Below are positions 1-7,092 of a stretch of 12,286 bases of DNA, in pieces. The DNA is from Pseudomonadota bacterium (GTDB lineage: Bacteria > Pseudomonadota > Gammaproteobacteria > Burkholderiales > Burkholderiaceae_C). How positions within the stretch are numbered: position 1 is the first letter of the stretch; every line of letters begins with the position of its first letter. The stretch lies in the NCBI GenBank assembly GCA_023418355.1, contig JAEZZU010000135.1, positions 1 through 12,286 of the forward strand, read 5' to 3'. The position numbers and the translations under genes are program-made. The notes beneath the pieces are model-generated. The model was not told where the DNA came from, made no database searches, and saw only the letters and a program-made list of their open reading frames with translations.

Positions 1-50
1 CATCTACGTTAGAAGCCAATTTGACTCATAACTTGGCGGAAAGACAGACC

Positions 51-2630
51 ATGGAAATTTCTCGCACCCGTGCCTTGCGTGGCCCCAACCTCTGGAGCCG
101 CAACACTGCCATCGAATGCATCGTGCATTGCACGCCGCAAGAGCACGACTTCACGCAAATTGCCGGTTTTGAAGACAAGGTGCGTGCGCGTTTCCCTGCC
201 ATTGGCGGCCTCAAGGGCCAGGGCATGGACAACACCTTGTCCATCGCCCACGTGCTCGAAGCTGCCGCGCTGGCCATGCAGGCGCAGGCAGGCTGCCCCG
301 TCACCTTCAGCCGTACCCATGAAACCGTCGAGGAAGGCACTTTCCAGGTGGTGGTGGAGTATTCAGAAGAGGCCGTGGGCAAGCGCGCTATTGAACTGTC
401 TGAAGCGCTGATCAACGCAGCCCTGAACGACACCGAGTTTGACGTCAAGGCCGCCATTACCGAACTGCGCGAGCTGGACGAAGAAGAGCGCATGGGCCCT
501 TCGACCGCCTCGCTGGCCAACGCCGCCAAGGCACGTGGCATTCCCTTCCGCCGTCTGACGGCTGGCAGCCTGGTGCAGCTGGGCTGGGGTTCCAAGGCAC
601 GCAAGTTCCAGGCGGCTGAAGTGGACCAGACCAGTTCGGTCGCTGAAACCATTGCCCAGGACAAGGACCTGACCAAGCGCCTGCTGCACGCCGCCGGTGT
701 GCCTGTGCCCATGGGCCGCCCCGTCAAGGATGTGGATGACGCCTGGAAGGTGGCCGAAGAGGTCGGCCTGCCCGTGGTGGTCAAGCCCCAGGACGGCAAC
801 CAGGGCAAGGGTGTGACGGTGAACATCACCACCCGTGAGCAGCTCGAGCGCGCCTATGCCACGGCCATGGAGTTTGGCACCGTGGTCATGGTGGAGCGCT
901 TCCTGCCCGGCCATGACTTCCGCTTGCTGGTGGTGGGCAACAAGCTGGTGGCCGCTGCGCGCCGCGATCCCCCTCAGGTGCTGGGCGATGGCCAGCACAC
1001 CATCCGTGAACTGGTGGACATCGTCAACCAGGACCCCCGCCGCGGCTCGGGCCACGGCACGGCGCTGACCAAGATTCGCCTCGACGACATCGCCATTGCG
1101 CGCATTGCCGGTGAAGGCCTGACGCCGGACTCCGTGCCTGCGCAAGGCCAGCGCGTGGTGCTGCGCAACAACGCCAACCTGTCCACCGGCGGCAGCGCTA
1201 CCGATGTGACCGATGACGTGCATCCCGACATCGCTGCGCGTGCCGTGGAAGCGGCCGCCTGCGTGGGCCTGCACATCTGCGGTGTGGACGTGGTGTGCGA
1301 AACCATGCTCAAGCCGCTGGAAGAACAGAACGGCGGCATTGTGGAAGTGAATGCCGCACCCGGTCTGCGCATGCACCTGGCCCCCTCGTTCGGCAAGCCC
1401 CGTAATGTGGGCACGCCCATGGTCGATCTGCTGTTTGGCCCTGGTGAAGATGGCCGCATCCCCGTGGTGGCAGTGACCGGCACCAACGGAAAGACCACCA
1501 CCACCCGCCTGATCGCACACATCTTTGCTTCGCAAGGACTGCGCGTGGGCATGACCAATACCGATGGCGTCTATGTGAATGGCCGCCAGATTGACAGCGG
1601 CGACTGCTCCGGCCCCAAAAGCGCACGCAATGTGCTGGCACACCCCGAGGTGGACGCAGCCATTCTGGAATGCGCGCGCGGCGGCATCCTGCGTGAAGGT
1701 CTGGGCTTTGACCGCTGCCAGGTGGCCGTGGTCACCAATGTGGGTGAAGGCGACCACCTGGGCCTGAACTTCATCACCACCGTCGAAGACGTGATGGTCT
1801 TGAAGCGCGTGATCGTGCAGAACGTGGCCCCCGAAGGCTATGCCGTGCTCAATGCCATGGACCCCCATGTGGCGCCCATGGCCAACGTCTGCCCCGGCAA
1901 GGTGATTTACTTTGGTGCCGACCGCCACCACCATGTCATGGCCACGCACCGTGCCCAGGGCAACCGTGTGGTGTATGTGGAAGGCGATCACATCGTCTGT
2001 GCCGAAGGCGCCTTCAAGGAAACACTGGCGCTGGCCGATATTCCGCTGACCCGCAACGGCACGATTGGCTTCCAGGTCGACAACGCCATGGCATCCATTG
2101 GTGCGGCCTGGGCGGCGGATTTGCCCTGGGACACCATCCGCCGCGGTCTGGCTTCGTTCCACAACGACAGTGCCAATGCCCCCGGCCGCTTCAACGTGAT
2201 GGATTACAAAGGCGCGACCATTGTGGCGGACTACGGCCACAACCCTGATGCCATCCGCGCGCTGACACAGGCTGTTTCCACCATGCCAGCCAAGCGCCGT
2301 AGCGTGGTGATCAGCGGTGCTGGTGACCGCCGTGACCAGGATATCATCGAGCAGACCCGCATTCTGGGCGCTGCGTTTGATGATGTGATCCTGTATCAGG
2401 ACGCCTGCCAGCGTGGCCGTGCCGATGGTGAAGTGCTGGCGCTGCTGCGCCAGGGTCTGGAAGGTGCGCCCCGCACCAGCTACACCACCGAAATCCATGG
2501 CGAGTTCATTGCCATCGACCATGCGCTCAGCCGCCTGCAGCCGGGCGATCTGTGTCTGGTGCTGGTGGACCAGGTGGAAGAGTCGCTGGAGCACCTGCGC
2601 AAGCACATTGCCGAAGCCTCCAAGGCGTAA
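51..2630 (+). CDS. cphA: Cyanophycin synthetase
   Basis: Makes cyanophycin, the cytoplasmic nitrogen-storage polymer of aspartate and arginine, by ATP-dependent addition of Asp to the backbone and Arg to its side chain. The 859-residue product has the usual family length. The N-terminal domain opens with RALRGPNLWSR. The central ATP-grasp domain has VVVKPQDGNQGKGV around residues 242-255 (Lys245, Lys253) and ends with the metal-binding stretch IVEVNAAPGLRMH. The C-terminal Mur-ligase-like domain has P-loop GTNGKTTTT at 477-485, then ADYGHNP and ISGAGDRRDQD. Both ATP sites look intact. I chose the ATG at 51 because GGAAAG lies 7 nt upstream and the protein then begins like other CphA proteins; an in-frame TTG at 21 would add ten residues. 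The gene ends at a strong terminator. In related bacteria a second, shorter cphA paralogue often lies just upstream, outside this window. Function is known from the family; nothing looks broken. Confidence 0.97.
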   Translation: MEISRTRALRGPNLWSRNTAIECIVHCTPQEHDFTQIAGFEDKVRARFPAIGGLKGQGMDNTLSIAHVLEAAALAMQAQAGCPVTFSRTHETVEEGTFQVVVEYSEEAVGKRAIELSEALINAALNDTEFDVKAAITELRELDEEERMGPSTASLANAAKARGIPFRRLTAGSLVQLGWGSKARKFQAAEVDQTSSVAETIAQDKDLTKRLLHAAGVPVPMGRPVKDVDDAWKVAEEVGLPVVVKPQDGNQGKGVTVNITTREQLERAYATAMEFGTVVMVERFLPGHDFRLLVVGNKLVAAARRDPPQVLGDGQHTIRELVDIVNQDPRRGSGHGTALTKIRLDDIAIARIAGEGLTPDSVPAQGQRVVLRNNANLSTGGSATDVTDDVHPDIAARAVEAAACVGLHICGVDVVCETMLKPLEEQNGGIVEVNAAPGLRMHLAPSFGKPRNVGTPMVDLLFGPGEDGRIPVVAVTGTNGKTTTTRLIAHIFASQGLRVGMTNTDGVYVNGRQIDSGDCSGPKSARNVLAHPEVDAAILECARGGILREGLGFDRCQVAVVTNVGEGDHLGLNFITTVEDVMVLKRVIVQNVAPEGYAVLNAMDPHVAPMANVCPGKVIYFGADRHHHVMATHRAQGNRVVYVEGDHIVCAEGAFKETLALADIPLTRNGTIGFQVDNAMASIGAAWAADLPWDTIRRGLASFHNDSANAPGRFNVMDYKGATIVADYGHNPDAIRALTQAVSTMPAKRRSVVISGAGDRRDQDIIEQTRILGAAFDDVILYQDACQRGRADGEVLALLRQGLEGAPRTSYTTEIHGEFIAIDHALSRLQPGDLCLVLVDQVEESLEHLRKHIAEASKA

Positions 2631-2647
2631 GACCATGCGCTAAAAAC

Positions 2648-2677
2648 AAAGGCTCCTCGGTTTCAAGGAGCCTTTTT
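2648..2677. terminator. Bidirectional rho-independent terminator between cphA and the MFS gene
   Basis: A perfect 10-bp stem (AAAGGCTCCT at 2648-2657, AGGAGCCTTT at 2666-2675) encloses an 8-nt loop. T residues follow on the + strand, and the A-rich stretch before the stem gives a T-rich tail on the - strand. It lies 18 nt after the cphA stop, between two convergent genes, so it should stop transcription from both sides. Confidence 0.9.
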
Positions 2678-2699
2678 CATACTTGGAAGCCGGCGCAGT

Positions 2700-3917
2700 T
2701 CAGACGGTTTGCACCATGCGCTGCTGTCTGCGACTCCATCGCACACCACGCCACACGCTGATGGCGGCAAGCAGTGCCAGGCCTGCACCGACGCTGCATG
2801 CCCCCTGCCAGCCTGCCAGGTTCCATGCCCATACACCCAGCGCAGAGCCAGCCGATGCTCCGACAAAGTAGCCGGTCATGTACACGGCATTCATGCGGCT
2901 GCGTGCCTCGGGCAGCAGGCTGGCGACGCGTGACTGGTTGGTCACGTTAATGGCCTGCAGGCCCAGGTCCATGACCAGCACACCTGCCACAAACCACCAG
3001 ATGCTGCTCTGCCCCTGCCACAGCAGCCACCATGACAGCAGCAGCGTGACTGCCCCCAGACGCAGCAGCGCGTGGTCCTTGCCCTTGTCGGCCCAGCTGC
3101 CTGCCACATTGGCAATCAGGGCGCCGGTGACGCCTGCCAGCCCAACGAGGCCAATCTGTGCATCGCTCAGCTGCAAAGGCTCGCTGGAGAGCACCAGCGC
3201 CATGGTTGCAAACATCACGCTGACCGAGGCAAAAGCCAGTGCGCTGGCCGTGGTGCGCAGGCGCAGCGCAGGCTGGGTGCGCAGCAGATGGCCCATGGAG
3301 CGCAGTACCTGTGCATAGGGCAGCGGCTGCGGGTGGCGCGAGGTGGGCAGGGCGCGGCGCATCCACAGCGCCATCAGCACCATGGCAACGGCCGTGACCT
3401 GGTAGACCAGACTCCAGCCGCCGATGGTGGACAGGCCGCCTGCCACGCTGCGTGACAGCAGAATGCCCACCAGCAGACCACTGAGTACAAGCCCCACATT
3501 GCGCCCGGCATGTCCCGGTGCAGCCAGTGCGGCAGCCATGGGCACCAGCACCTGCGCGGCGACAGAGAACAGGCCCGCCATCAGTGTGCCAGTCATGAAC
3601 ATGGCAAAGCTCACGGACCAGCCCACCATGGCATGGCCGATGGCTGCCAGCAGCATGAGGATGACGGCCATGCGGCGGCGCTCAAACTTGTCGCCCAAGG
3701 GTGTAATGAACAGCAGACCCACGGCATAGGCGACCTGGGCCACGGTCACGGACAGGCCTGCGGCGGCATCATCCACGCCAAAGTGCAGGGCGATGGAGTG
3801 CAACAGGGCCTGGTTGAAGTAATTGCCGCCAGCGCACAGGCCACAGGCCAGCGCCATCAACAGCAGAGCAGGCGCAGCCAGTACTGTGGGCTGCGCCTTG
3901 GGGGTAGGTGTGGGCAT
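2700..3917 (-). CDS. Major facilitator superfamily transporter
   Basis: An integral inner-membrane secondary transporter of about 405 residues with roughly 12 hydrophobic segments. The MFS motif A variant GDKFERRR lies at residues 75-82, in the loop after the second membrane segment. The C-terminal half has the stretch INVTNQSRVASLLPEARSR followed by NAVYMTGYFVGASAGSALG, which resembles the YnfM/YgaY-like, drug-efflux-type branch of the family. That resemblance is from memory. The substrate cannot be read from the sequence. The start is uncertain. The ATG at 3917 is used here, but no good Shine-Dalgarno precedes it, and an in-frame TTG at 3938 would add seven residues. The gene is divergent from creA across about 215 bp and convergent with cphA, so it is probably transcribed alone. 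No adjacent regulator gene gives a hint of its inducer. Confidence 0.9.
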   Translation of the reverse strand: MPTPTPKAQPTVLAAPALLLMALACGLCAGGNYFNQALLHSIALHFGVDDAAAGLSVTVAQVAYAVGLLFITPLGDKFERRRMAVILMLLAAIGHAMVGWSVSFAMFMTGTLMAGLFSVAAQVLVPMAAALAAPGHAGRNVGLVLSGLLVGILLSRSVAGGLSTIGGWSLVYQVTAVAMVLMALWMRRALPTSRHPQPLPYAQVLRSMGHLLRTQPALRLRTTASALAFASVSVMFATMALVLSSEPLQLSDAQIGLVGLAGVTGALIANVAGSWADKGKDHALLRLGAVTLLLSWWLLWQGQSSIWWFVAGVLVMDLGLQAINVTNQSRVASLLPEARSRMNAVYMTGYFVGASAGSALGVWAWNLAGWQGACSVGAGLALLAAISVWRGVRWSRRQQRMVQTV

Positions 3918-4132
3918 GAGGATTGGAACCACCGTCAAAGTGGCTCAAGGTGCGGAGCCACTGGGCATGCAGGCTGGGTGGGACAGCGTCAGGGCATGCG
4001 GCCGTGTCATGAAAACTGGGGGCAATTGTCTGCCCGTTGCACGGAGCCTGCAGCAGTTGTTTACAAAACAGGCAGGCGTGGTGGCACATCGGCCTGCAGC
4101 CATGCAAGCCAGATACACGTATGCTTGTCTGC

Positions 4133-4615
4133 ATGAAAGTACGCACACTCTGGCTGACCAGCGCCGCTTTGCTGCTGGGTTGCGGTTACGCCGCCGCAGG
4201 ATCGGAAACCATTGGCTCGGTAGACACCGTGTTCAAGTGGATTGGCCCGGACCACAAGATCGTGGTCGATGCCTATGACGACCCCAAGGTCGCAGGCGTG
4301 ACCTGCTATGTTTCGCGCGCCAAGACCGGGGGCATCAAGGGTGCTTTGGGTGTGGCAGAGGACAAGTCCGAAGCATCCATCAACTGCCAGGCTGTCGGGC
4401 CTATCAGTTTTGCGGGGCCGCTCAAGCAGCAGGAAGAGGTGTTTACGGAGCGAAGCTCGCTGCTGTTCAAGCGCCTGCGTGTGGTGCGCATGGTGGACAA
4501 AGAACGCAATGCGCTGGTCTATCTGACCTATTCGGACCGCGTGATTGAAGGCTCCCCACAGAACAGCGTGGCTGCCGTGCCTGTGCCGCGCAGCACGCCG
4601 ATTCCGCTGAAGTAA
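4133..4615 (+). CDS. creA: CreA family exported protein
   Basis: The 160-residue product matches the CreA family almost end to end. Recognisable family segments are GSVDTVFKWIGPDHKIVV (28-45), DDPKVAGVTCYVSRAKTGGIKG (49-70), then RNALVYLTYSDRVIEGSPQN. Two cysteines, Cys58 and Cys85, are placed to form a disulfide. The N terminus is a signal peptide with positive residues, a hydrophobic core and AAAG near residues 20-23. LLGC at 14-17 also fits a lipoprotein signal, so the protein is either periplasmic or a lipoprotein. The molecular function of CreA is unknown. In E. coli it sits beside the creBCD regulatory genes, but here it stands alone. The ATG at 4133 was chosen because it puts the signal peptide at the N terminus. 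No clear ribosome-binding site precedes it, and an ATG four codons upstream (4121) is possible. Confidence 0.93.
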   Translation: MKVRTLWLTSAALLLGCGYAAAGSETIGSVDTVFKWIGPDHKIVVDAYDDPKVAGVTCYVSRAKTGGIKGALGVAEDKSEASINCQAVGPISFAGPLKQQEEVFTERSSLLFKRLRVVRMVDKERNALVYLTYSDRVIEGSPQNSVAAVPVPRSTPIPLK

Positions 4616-4626
4616 ATGCCCCAAAA

Positions 4627-4654
4627 ACAAAAGGCCGCTTGCGCGACCTTTTGT
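4627..4654. terminator. Bidirectional terminator between creA and groEL
   Basis: An 8-bp arm (ACAAAAGG at 4627-4634, CCTTTTGT at 4647-4654) is followed by a C/A mismatch and a 3-bp inner stem (CGC at 4636-4638, GCG at 4643-4645). The T-rich tail is better on the - strand, where CCTTTTG runs into TTTTT, so it suits groEL best. It also lies 11 nt after the creA stop and can serve both genes. Confidence 0.85.
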
Positions 4655-4706
4655 TGGTGTGGTGCAGTCACCGAAGCCGTGAAGGCCTCGGTCAGCAGCC
4701 AGGCAA

Positions 4707-6356
4707 TTACATGCCCATGCCGCCCATGCCACCCATACCGCCCATGCCACCCATGTCAGGTGCAGCAGCTTCAGCCTTGGGGGCTTCAGCAATCATGCAC
4801 TCGGTGGTCAGCAGCAGGGAAGCCACGGAAGCAGCGTTCTGCAGGGCTGTACGAGTCACCTTGGTGGGGTCCAGGATACCCATTTCCAGCATGTCGCCGT
4901 AGGTGTCGTTGGAAGCGTTGAAGCCGAAGTTGCCAGAGCCGTTCAGCACAGCGTTCACCACCACGGAAGGCTCGCCACCGGCGTTGGACACGATCTCGCG
5001 CAGAGGAGCTTCCACAGCCTTGAGCACCAGCTTGATACCAGCGTCCTGGTCGACGTTGTCACCCTTGACCTTGTCGCCCACGGCTTGCTTGGCGCGCAGC
5101 AGAGCCACACCGCCACCAGCCACGATACCTTCTTCCACGGCAGCGCGGGTAGCGTGCAGCGCGTCTTCCACGCGTGCCTTCTTTTCCTTCATTTCGACTT
5201 CGGTCGCAGCGCCCACCTTGATCACGGCCACGCCGCCAGCCAGCTTGGCCACGCGCTCTTGCAGCTTTTCGCGGTCGTAGTCGGAAGTGGCTTCTTCGAT
5301 CTGGATGCGGATTTGCTTCACGCGGGCTTCGATTTCTTCAGCCTTGCCAGCACCGTCGATGATGGTGGTGTTTTCCTTGCCGATTTCGACGCGAGCAGCC
5401 TGGCCCAGGTCTTCCAGGGTCACCTTTTCCAGGGTCAGGCCCACTTCTTCAGCGATTACCTTGCCGCCGGTCAGGATGGCGATGTCTTCCAGCATGGCCT
5501 TGCGACGGTCACCGAAGCCAGGAGCCTTCACAGCCACGACCTTCAGGATGCCGCGGATGGTGTTCACCACCAGAGTAGCCAGTGCTTCGCCTTCCACGTC
5601 TTCTGCAATGATCAGCAGAGGACGGCCAGCCTTGGCCACTTGCTCCAGGGTAGGCAGCAGGTCGCGGATGTTGCTGATCTTCTTGTCGAACAGCAGCACG
5701 AAGGGGTTGTCCAGAATTGCAGCTTGCTTTTCAGGATTGTTGATGAAGTAGGGCGACAGATAGCCGCGGTCAAACTGCATGCCTTCCACGACATCCAGTT
5801 CGTTGGCCAGGCTCTTGCCTTCTTCCACGGTGATCACGCCTTCCTTGCCGACCTTGTCCATGGCCTGGGCGATGATTTCACCCACGTCGGAGTCGGAGTT
5901 GGCGGAGATCGTACCCACCTGGGCGATTTCCTTGGAAGTGGTCGTAGCCTTGGACTGGGCCTTCAGTTGCTCAACCAGAGCAGCCACAGCCTTGTCGATA
6001 CCGCGCTTCAGGTCCATGGGGTTCAGACCAGCGGCCACGTACTTGGAACCTTCGCGCACGATGGCTTGGGCCAGCACGGTCGCAGTCGTTGTACCGTCAC
6101 CAGCGATGTCGTTGGTCTTGGAAGCCACTTCCTTGACCAGCTGAGCACCCATGTTCTGCAGCTTGTCCTTCAGTTCCACTTCCTTGGCCACGGACACACC
6201 GTCCTTGGTCACGGTAGGGGCGCCGAAAGAACGCTCCAGCACCACGTTACGGCCCTTGGGGCCCAGGGTTACCTTCACAGCGTTGGCCAGGATGTTCACG
6301 CCTTCAACCATGCGTGCACGTGCTTCACCACCGAATACTACGTCTTTAGCTGCCAT
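4707..6356 (-). CDS. groEL: Chaperonin GroEL (Hsp60, large subunit)
   Basis: Forms the double-ring 14-mer that folds cytosolic proteins inside its cavity, with GroES as lid. The product has 549 residues, against 548 in E. coli. Visible hallmarks are LGPKGRN (31-37), the nucleotide-binding GDGTTT with Asp87, and the VEDALHATRAAVEEG segment that carries the catalytic aspartate (Asp398 in E. coli numbering). The protein ends in a GGM-repeat tail (GGMGGMGGMGGMGM). The ATG at 6356 has AGGAG six nt upstream (6363-6367). The gene is second in the groES-groEL operon. It lies 169 bp from groES, a long spacer for this operon, and the spacer carries several inverted repeats. No separate groEL promoter was recognised, so expression should depend on the CIRCE-controlled promoter before groES. 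Confidence 0.99.
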   Translation of the reverse strand: MAAKDVVFGGEARARMVEGVNILANAVKVTLGPKGRNVVLERSFGAPTVTKDGVSVAKEVELKDKLQNMGAQLVKEVASKTNDIAGDGTTTATVLAQAIVREGSKYVAAGLNPMDLKRGIDKAVAALVEQLKAQSKATTTSKEIAQVGTISANSDSDVGEIIAQAMDKVGKEGVITVEEGKSLANELDVVEGMQFDRGYLSPYFINNPEKQAAILDNPFVLLFDKKISNIRDLLPTLEQVAKAGRPLLIIAEDVEGEALATLVVNTIRGILKVVAVKAPGFGDRRKAMLEDIAILTGGKVIAEEVGLTLEKVTLEDLGQAARVEIGKENTTIIDGAGKAEEIEARVKQIRIQIEEATSDYDREKLQERVAKLAGGVAVIKVGAATEVEMKEKKARVEDALHATRAAVEEGIVAGGGVALLRAKQAVGDKVKGDNVDQDAGIKLVLKAVEAPLREIVSNAGGEPSVVVNAVLNGSGNFGFNASNDTYGDMLEMGILDPTKVTRTALQNAASVASLLLTTECMIAEAPKAEAAAPDMGGMGGMGGMGGMGM

Positions 6357-6385
6357 TTTTGGCTCCTAGAAATCTGGTTCAAATC

Positions 6386-6423
6386 GGCTGCCAGGGCTTA
6401 TCAGTCAAGCGCTGGCAGCTATG
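6386..6423. repeat. Palindromic intergenic repeat, copy 1 (in the groES-groEL spacer)
   Basis: GCTGCCAG (6387-6394) pairs with CTGGCAGC (6412-6419). Beyond one G/G mismatch the pairing continues with GCTT (6396-6399) and AAGC (6407-6410), leaving a 7-nt loop. The right arm, 6400-6423, is 21/24 identical to 8741-8764 elsewhere in this window. That identity shows it belongs to a repeated element and is not just a local hairpin. From memory, elements of this kind (ATAGCTGC followed by AGCGCTT in one arm) are common between genes in Comamonadaceae. Confidence 0.7.
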
Positions 6424-6460
6424 AAATTCAATGTTTTGAAGAGAACTTTTGTCTTCGGCC

Positions 6461-6493
6461 GGACTTGCAGTCCTTAACTTTGCTTCGCAAAGT
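6461..6493. other. Two tandem perfect hairpins in the groES-groEL spacer
   Basis: GGACT-TGC-AGTCC occupies 6461-6473 and ACTTTGC-TTC-GCAAAGT occupies 6477-6493. Both are perfect inverted repeats with 3-nt loops. On the transcribed-sense (-) strand the loops read GCA and GAA. The second contains GCGAAGC, a sequence known to form an unusually stable DNA mini-hairpin. They lie between the groES stop and groEL start, so both would be present in a groES-groEL mRNA. Confidence 0.75.
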
Positions 6494-6505
6494 GAGCCTT
6501 CGACG

Positions 6506-6532
6506 AAAGTAAATCACTGCGTGATTTACTTT
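6506..6532. other. 12-bp perfect hairpin spanning the groES stop codon
   Basis: AAAGTAAATCAC (6506-6517) and GTGATTTACTTT (6521-6532) form a perfect 12-bp inverted repeat around a 3-nt loop. On the - strand the first arm includes the last lysine codon and the TAA stop of groES. Only TTT followed by CG comes after the stem, so it is a weak fit to a classical terminator. An mRNA-processing or attenuation role for groES versus groEL is an inference. Confidence 0.8.
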
Positions 6533-6816
6533 TCCACAACCGCAAACAGGTCGTCTTCCTTCATGACCAGCAGCTCTTCGCCGTTCAGCTTCACGGTCTG
6601 GCCGGAGTACTTGCCGAACAGCACGCGGTCGCCCACCTTCACGTTCAGAGCGATGTGTTCGCCCTTGTCGTTGCGCTTGCCGGGGCCTACAGCCAGCACT
6701 TCGCCCTGGTCAGGCTTTTCAGCAGCGTTGTCAGGGATATAGATGCCCGAAGCTGTCTTTGTTTCGTTCTCAAGGCGCTTGACGATCACGCGGTCGTGCA
6801 AAGGACGCAGGTTCAT
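6526..6816 (-). CDS. groES: Co-chaperonin GroES (Hsp10)
   Basis: Forms the heptameric lid of the GroEL folding chamber. The 96-residue product has the usual length and starts NLRPLHDRVIVKRLE. The mobile loop (about 16-33) precedes the DQGEVLAVGPGK core. The hydrophobic tripeptide that docks on GroEL reads IYI (25-27), where E. coli has IVL. The ATG at 6816 has AGGAG at 6822-6826, five nt upstream. The gene is first in the operon, behind a roughly 100-nt leader that begins near the CIRCE element. Its stop codon lies inside a 12-bp perfect hairpin. Identity is certain. Confidence 0.99.
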   Translation of the reverse strand: MNLRPLHDRVIVKRLENETKTASGIYIPDNAAEKPDQGEVLAVGPGKRNDKGEHIALNVKVGDRVLFGKYSGQTVKLNGEELLVMKEDDLFAVVEK

Positions 6817-6905
6817 AACATCTCCTAGATATCAATCAACAAGGTGAAACTTGGGCCACCCTGCTTGCGCAGAATGGCAGTAAATGCTGCGAGCCTGGGA
6901 TGCTG

Positions 6906-6932
6906 TTAGCACTCAAGCTCGTCGAGTGCTAA
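6906..6932. promoter_or_regulatory. CIRCE operator (HrcA binding site)
   Basis: TTAGCACTC (6906-6914), nine bases, then GAGTGCTAA (6924-6932) is an exact match to the CIRCE inverted repeat. HrcA binds this element and represses groESL in many bacteria. It starts at or overlaps the expected transcription start of groES, as expected for repression. hrcA itself is not in the window. Confidence 0.97.
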
Positions 6933-6960
6933 TAATAAGGTAAAAATTTTTGCTTTCAAG
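6932..6960 (-). promoter_or_regulatory. groESL promoter with overlapping sigma-70 and sigma-32 elements
   Basis: On the - strand TTGAAA (6954-6959) is followed 16 bp later by TATTAT (6932-6937), a good housekeeping promoter. The same DNA reads CTTGAA (6955-6960), 14 bp, then CCTTATTA (6933-6940), close to the sigma-32 consensus (CTTGAA and CCCCATTA-like). CIRCE follows directly. This predicts basal expression repressed by HrcA plus direct heat-shock activation. The elements were matched by eye. Confidence 0.8.
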
Positions 6961-7005
6961 AGGTGGGTGCTCTCGGAATTTTGTAAACAGCGCCAGCACC
7001 AGCCA

Positions 7006-7076
7006 ACAAGGCTCCCGCAGGAGCCTTGTAGAACACAGCCATCCAAGACCCACACCATGCGGTGATGTCTTGGATG
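7006..7076. terminator. Two tandem hairpins after the GNAT gene, possible transcription end
   Basis: The first hairpin met by transcripts leaving the GNAT gene has a 10-bp perfect outer stem (7040-7049 with 7067-7076) and a 4-bp inner stem CACC/GGTG. The second is a 10-bp perfect stem, ACAAGGCTCC (7006-7015) and GGAGCCTTGT (7020-7029), with a 4-nt loop. Neither is followed by a clear T run on the - strand, so intrinsic termination is not certain. They separate the NAD operon from the groESL promoter just downstream. Confidence 0.55.
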
Positions 7077-7092
7077 TTTGGTATGTGAGTAG

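Noticed and set aside
21..50. Earlier TTG start for cphA
   Set aside because: The ATG at 51 has a purine-rich ribosome-binding site at the right distance, and the family N terminus begins there.
1..50. End of an upstream gene before cphA
   Set aside because: Two short frames end in stops at 10-12 and 29-31, but fifty bases are too few to say whether either belongs to a real upstream gene.
363..2636. Long open frame (757 codons) on the - strand opposite cphA
   Set aside because: It is the antisense shadow of cphA in GC-rich DNA. The translation is full of His/Gly/Val without any recognisable domain, while the + strand encodes an intact CphA.
3968..4052. 8-bp inverted repeat (TGCAGGCT / AGCCTGCA) flanking the MFS-creA intergenic region
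   Set aside because: The arms are 69 bp apart, short and GC-rich; this is easily expected by chance, and no regulator gene is adjacent.
4709..4758. Short tandem repeat near the left end of groEL
   Set aside because: It simply encodes the normal GGM-repeat tail of GroEL.
5085..6512. 475-codon + strand frame opposite groEL
   Set aside because: Antisense shadow of a highly conserved gene with strong codon bias.
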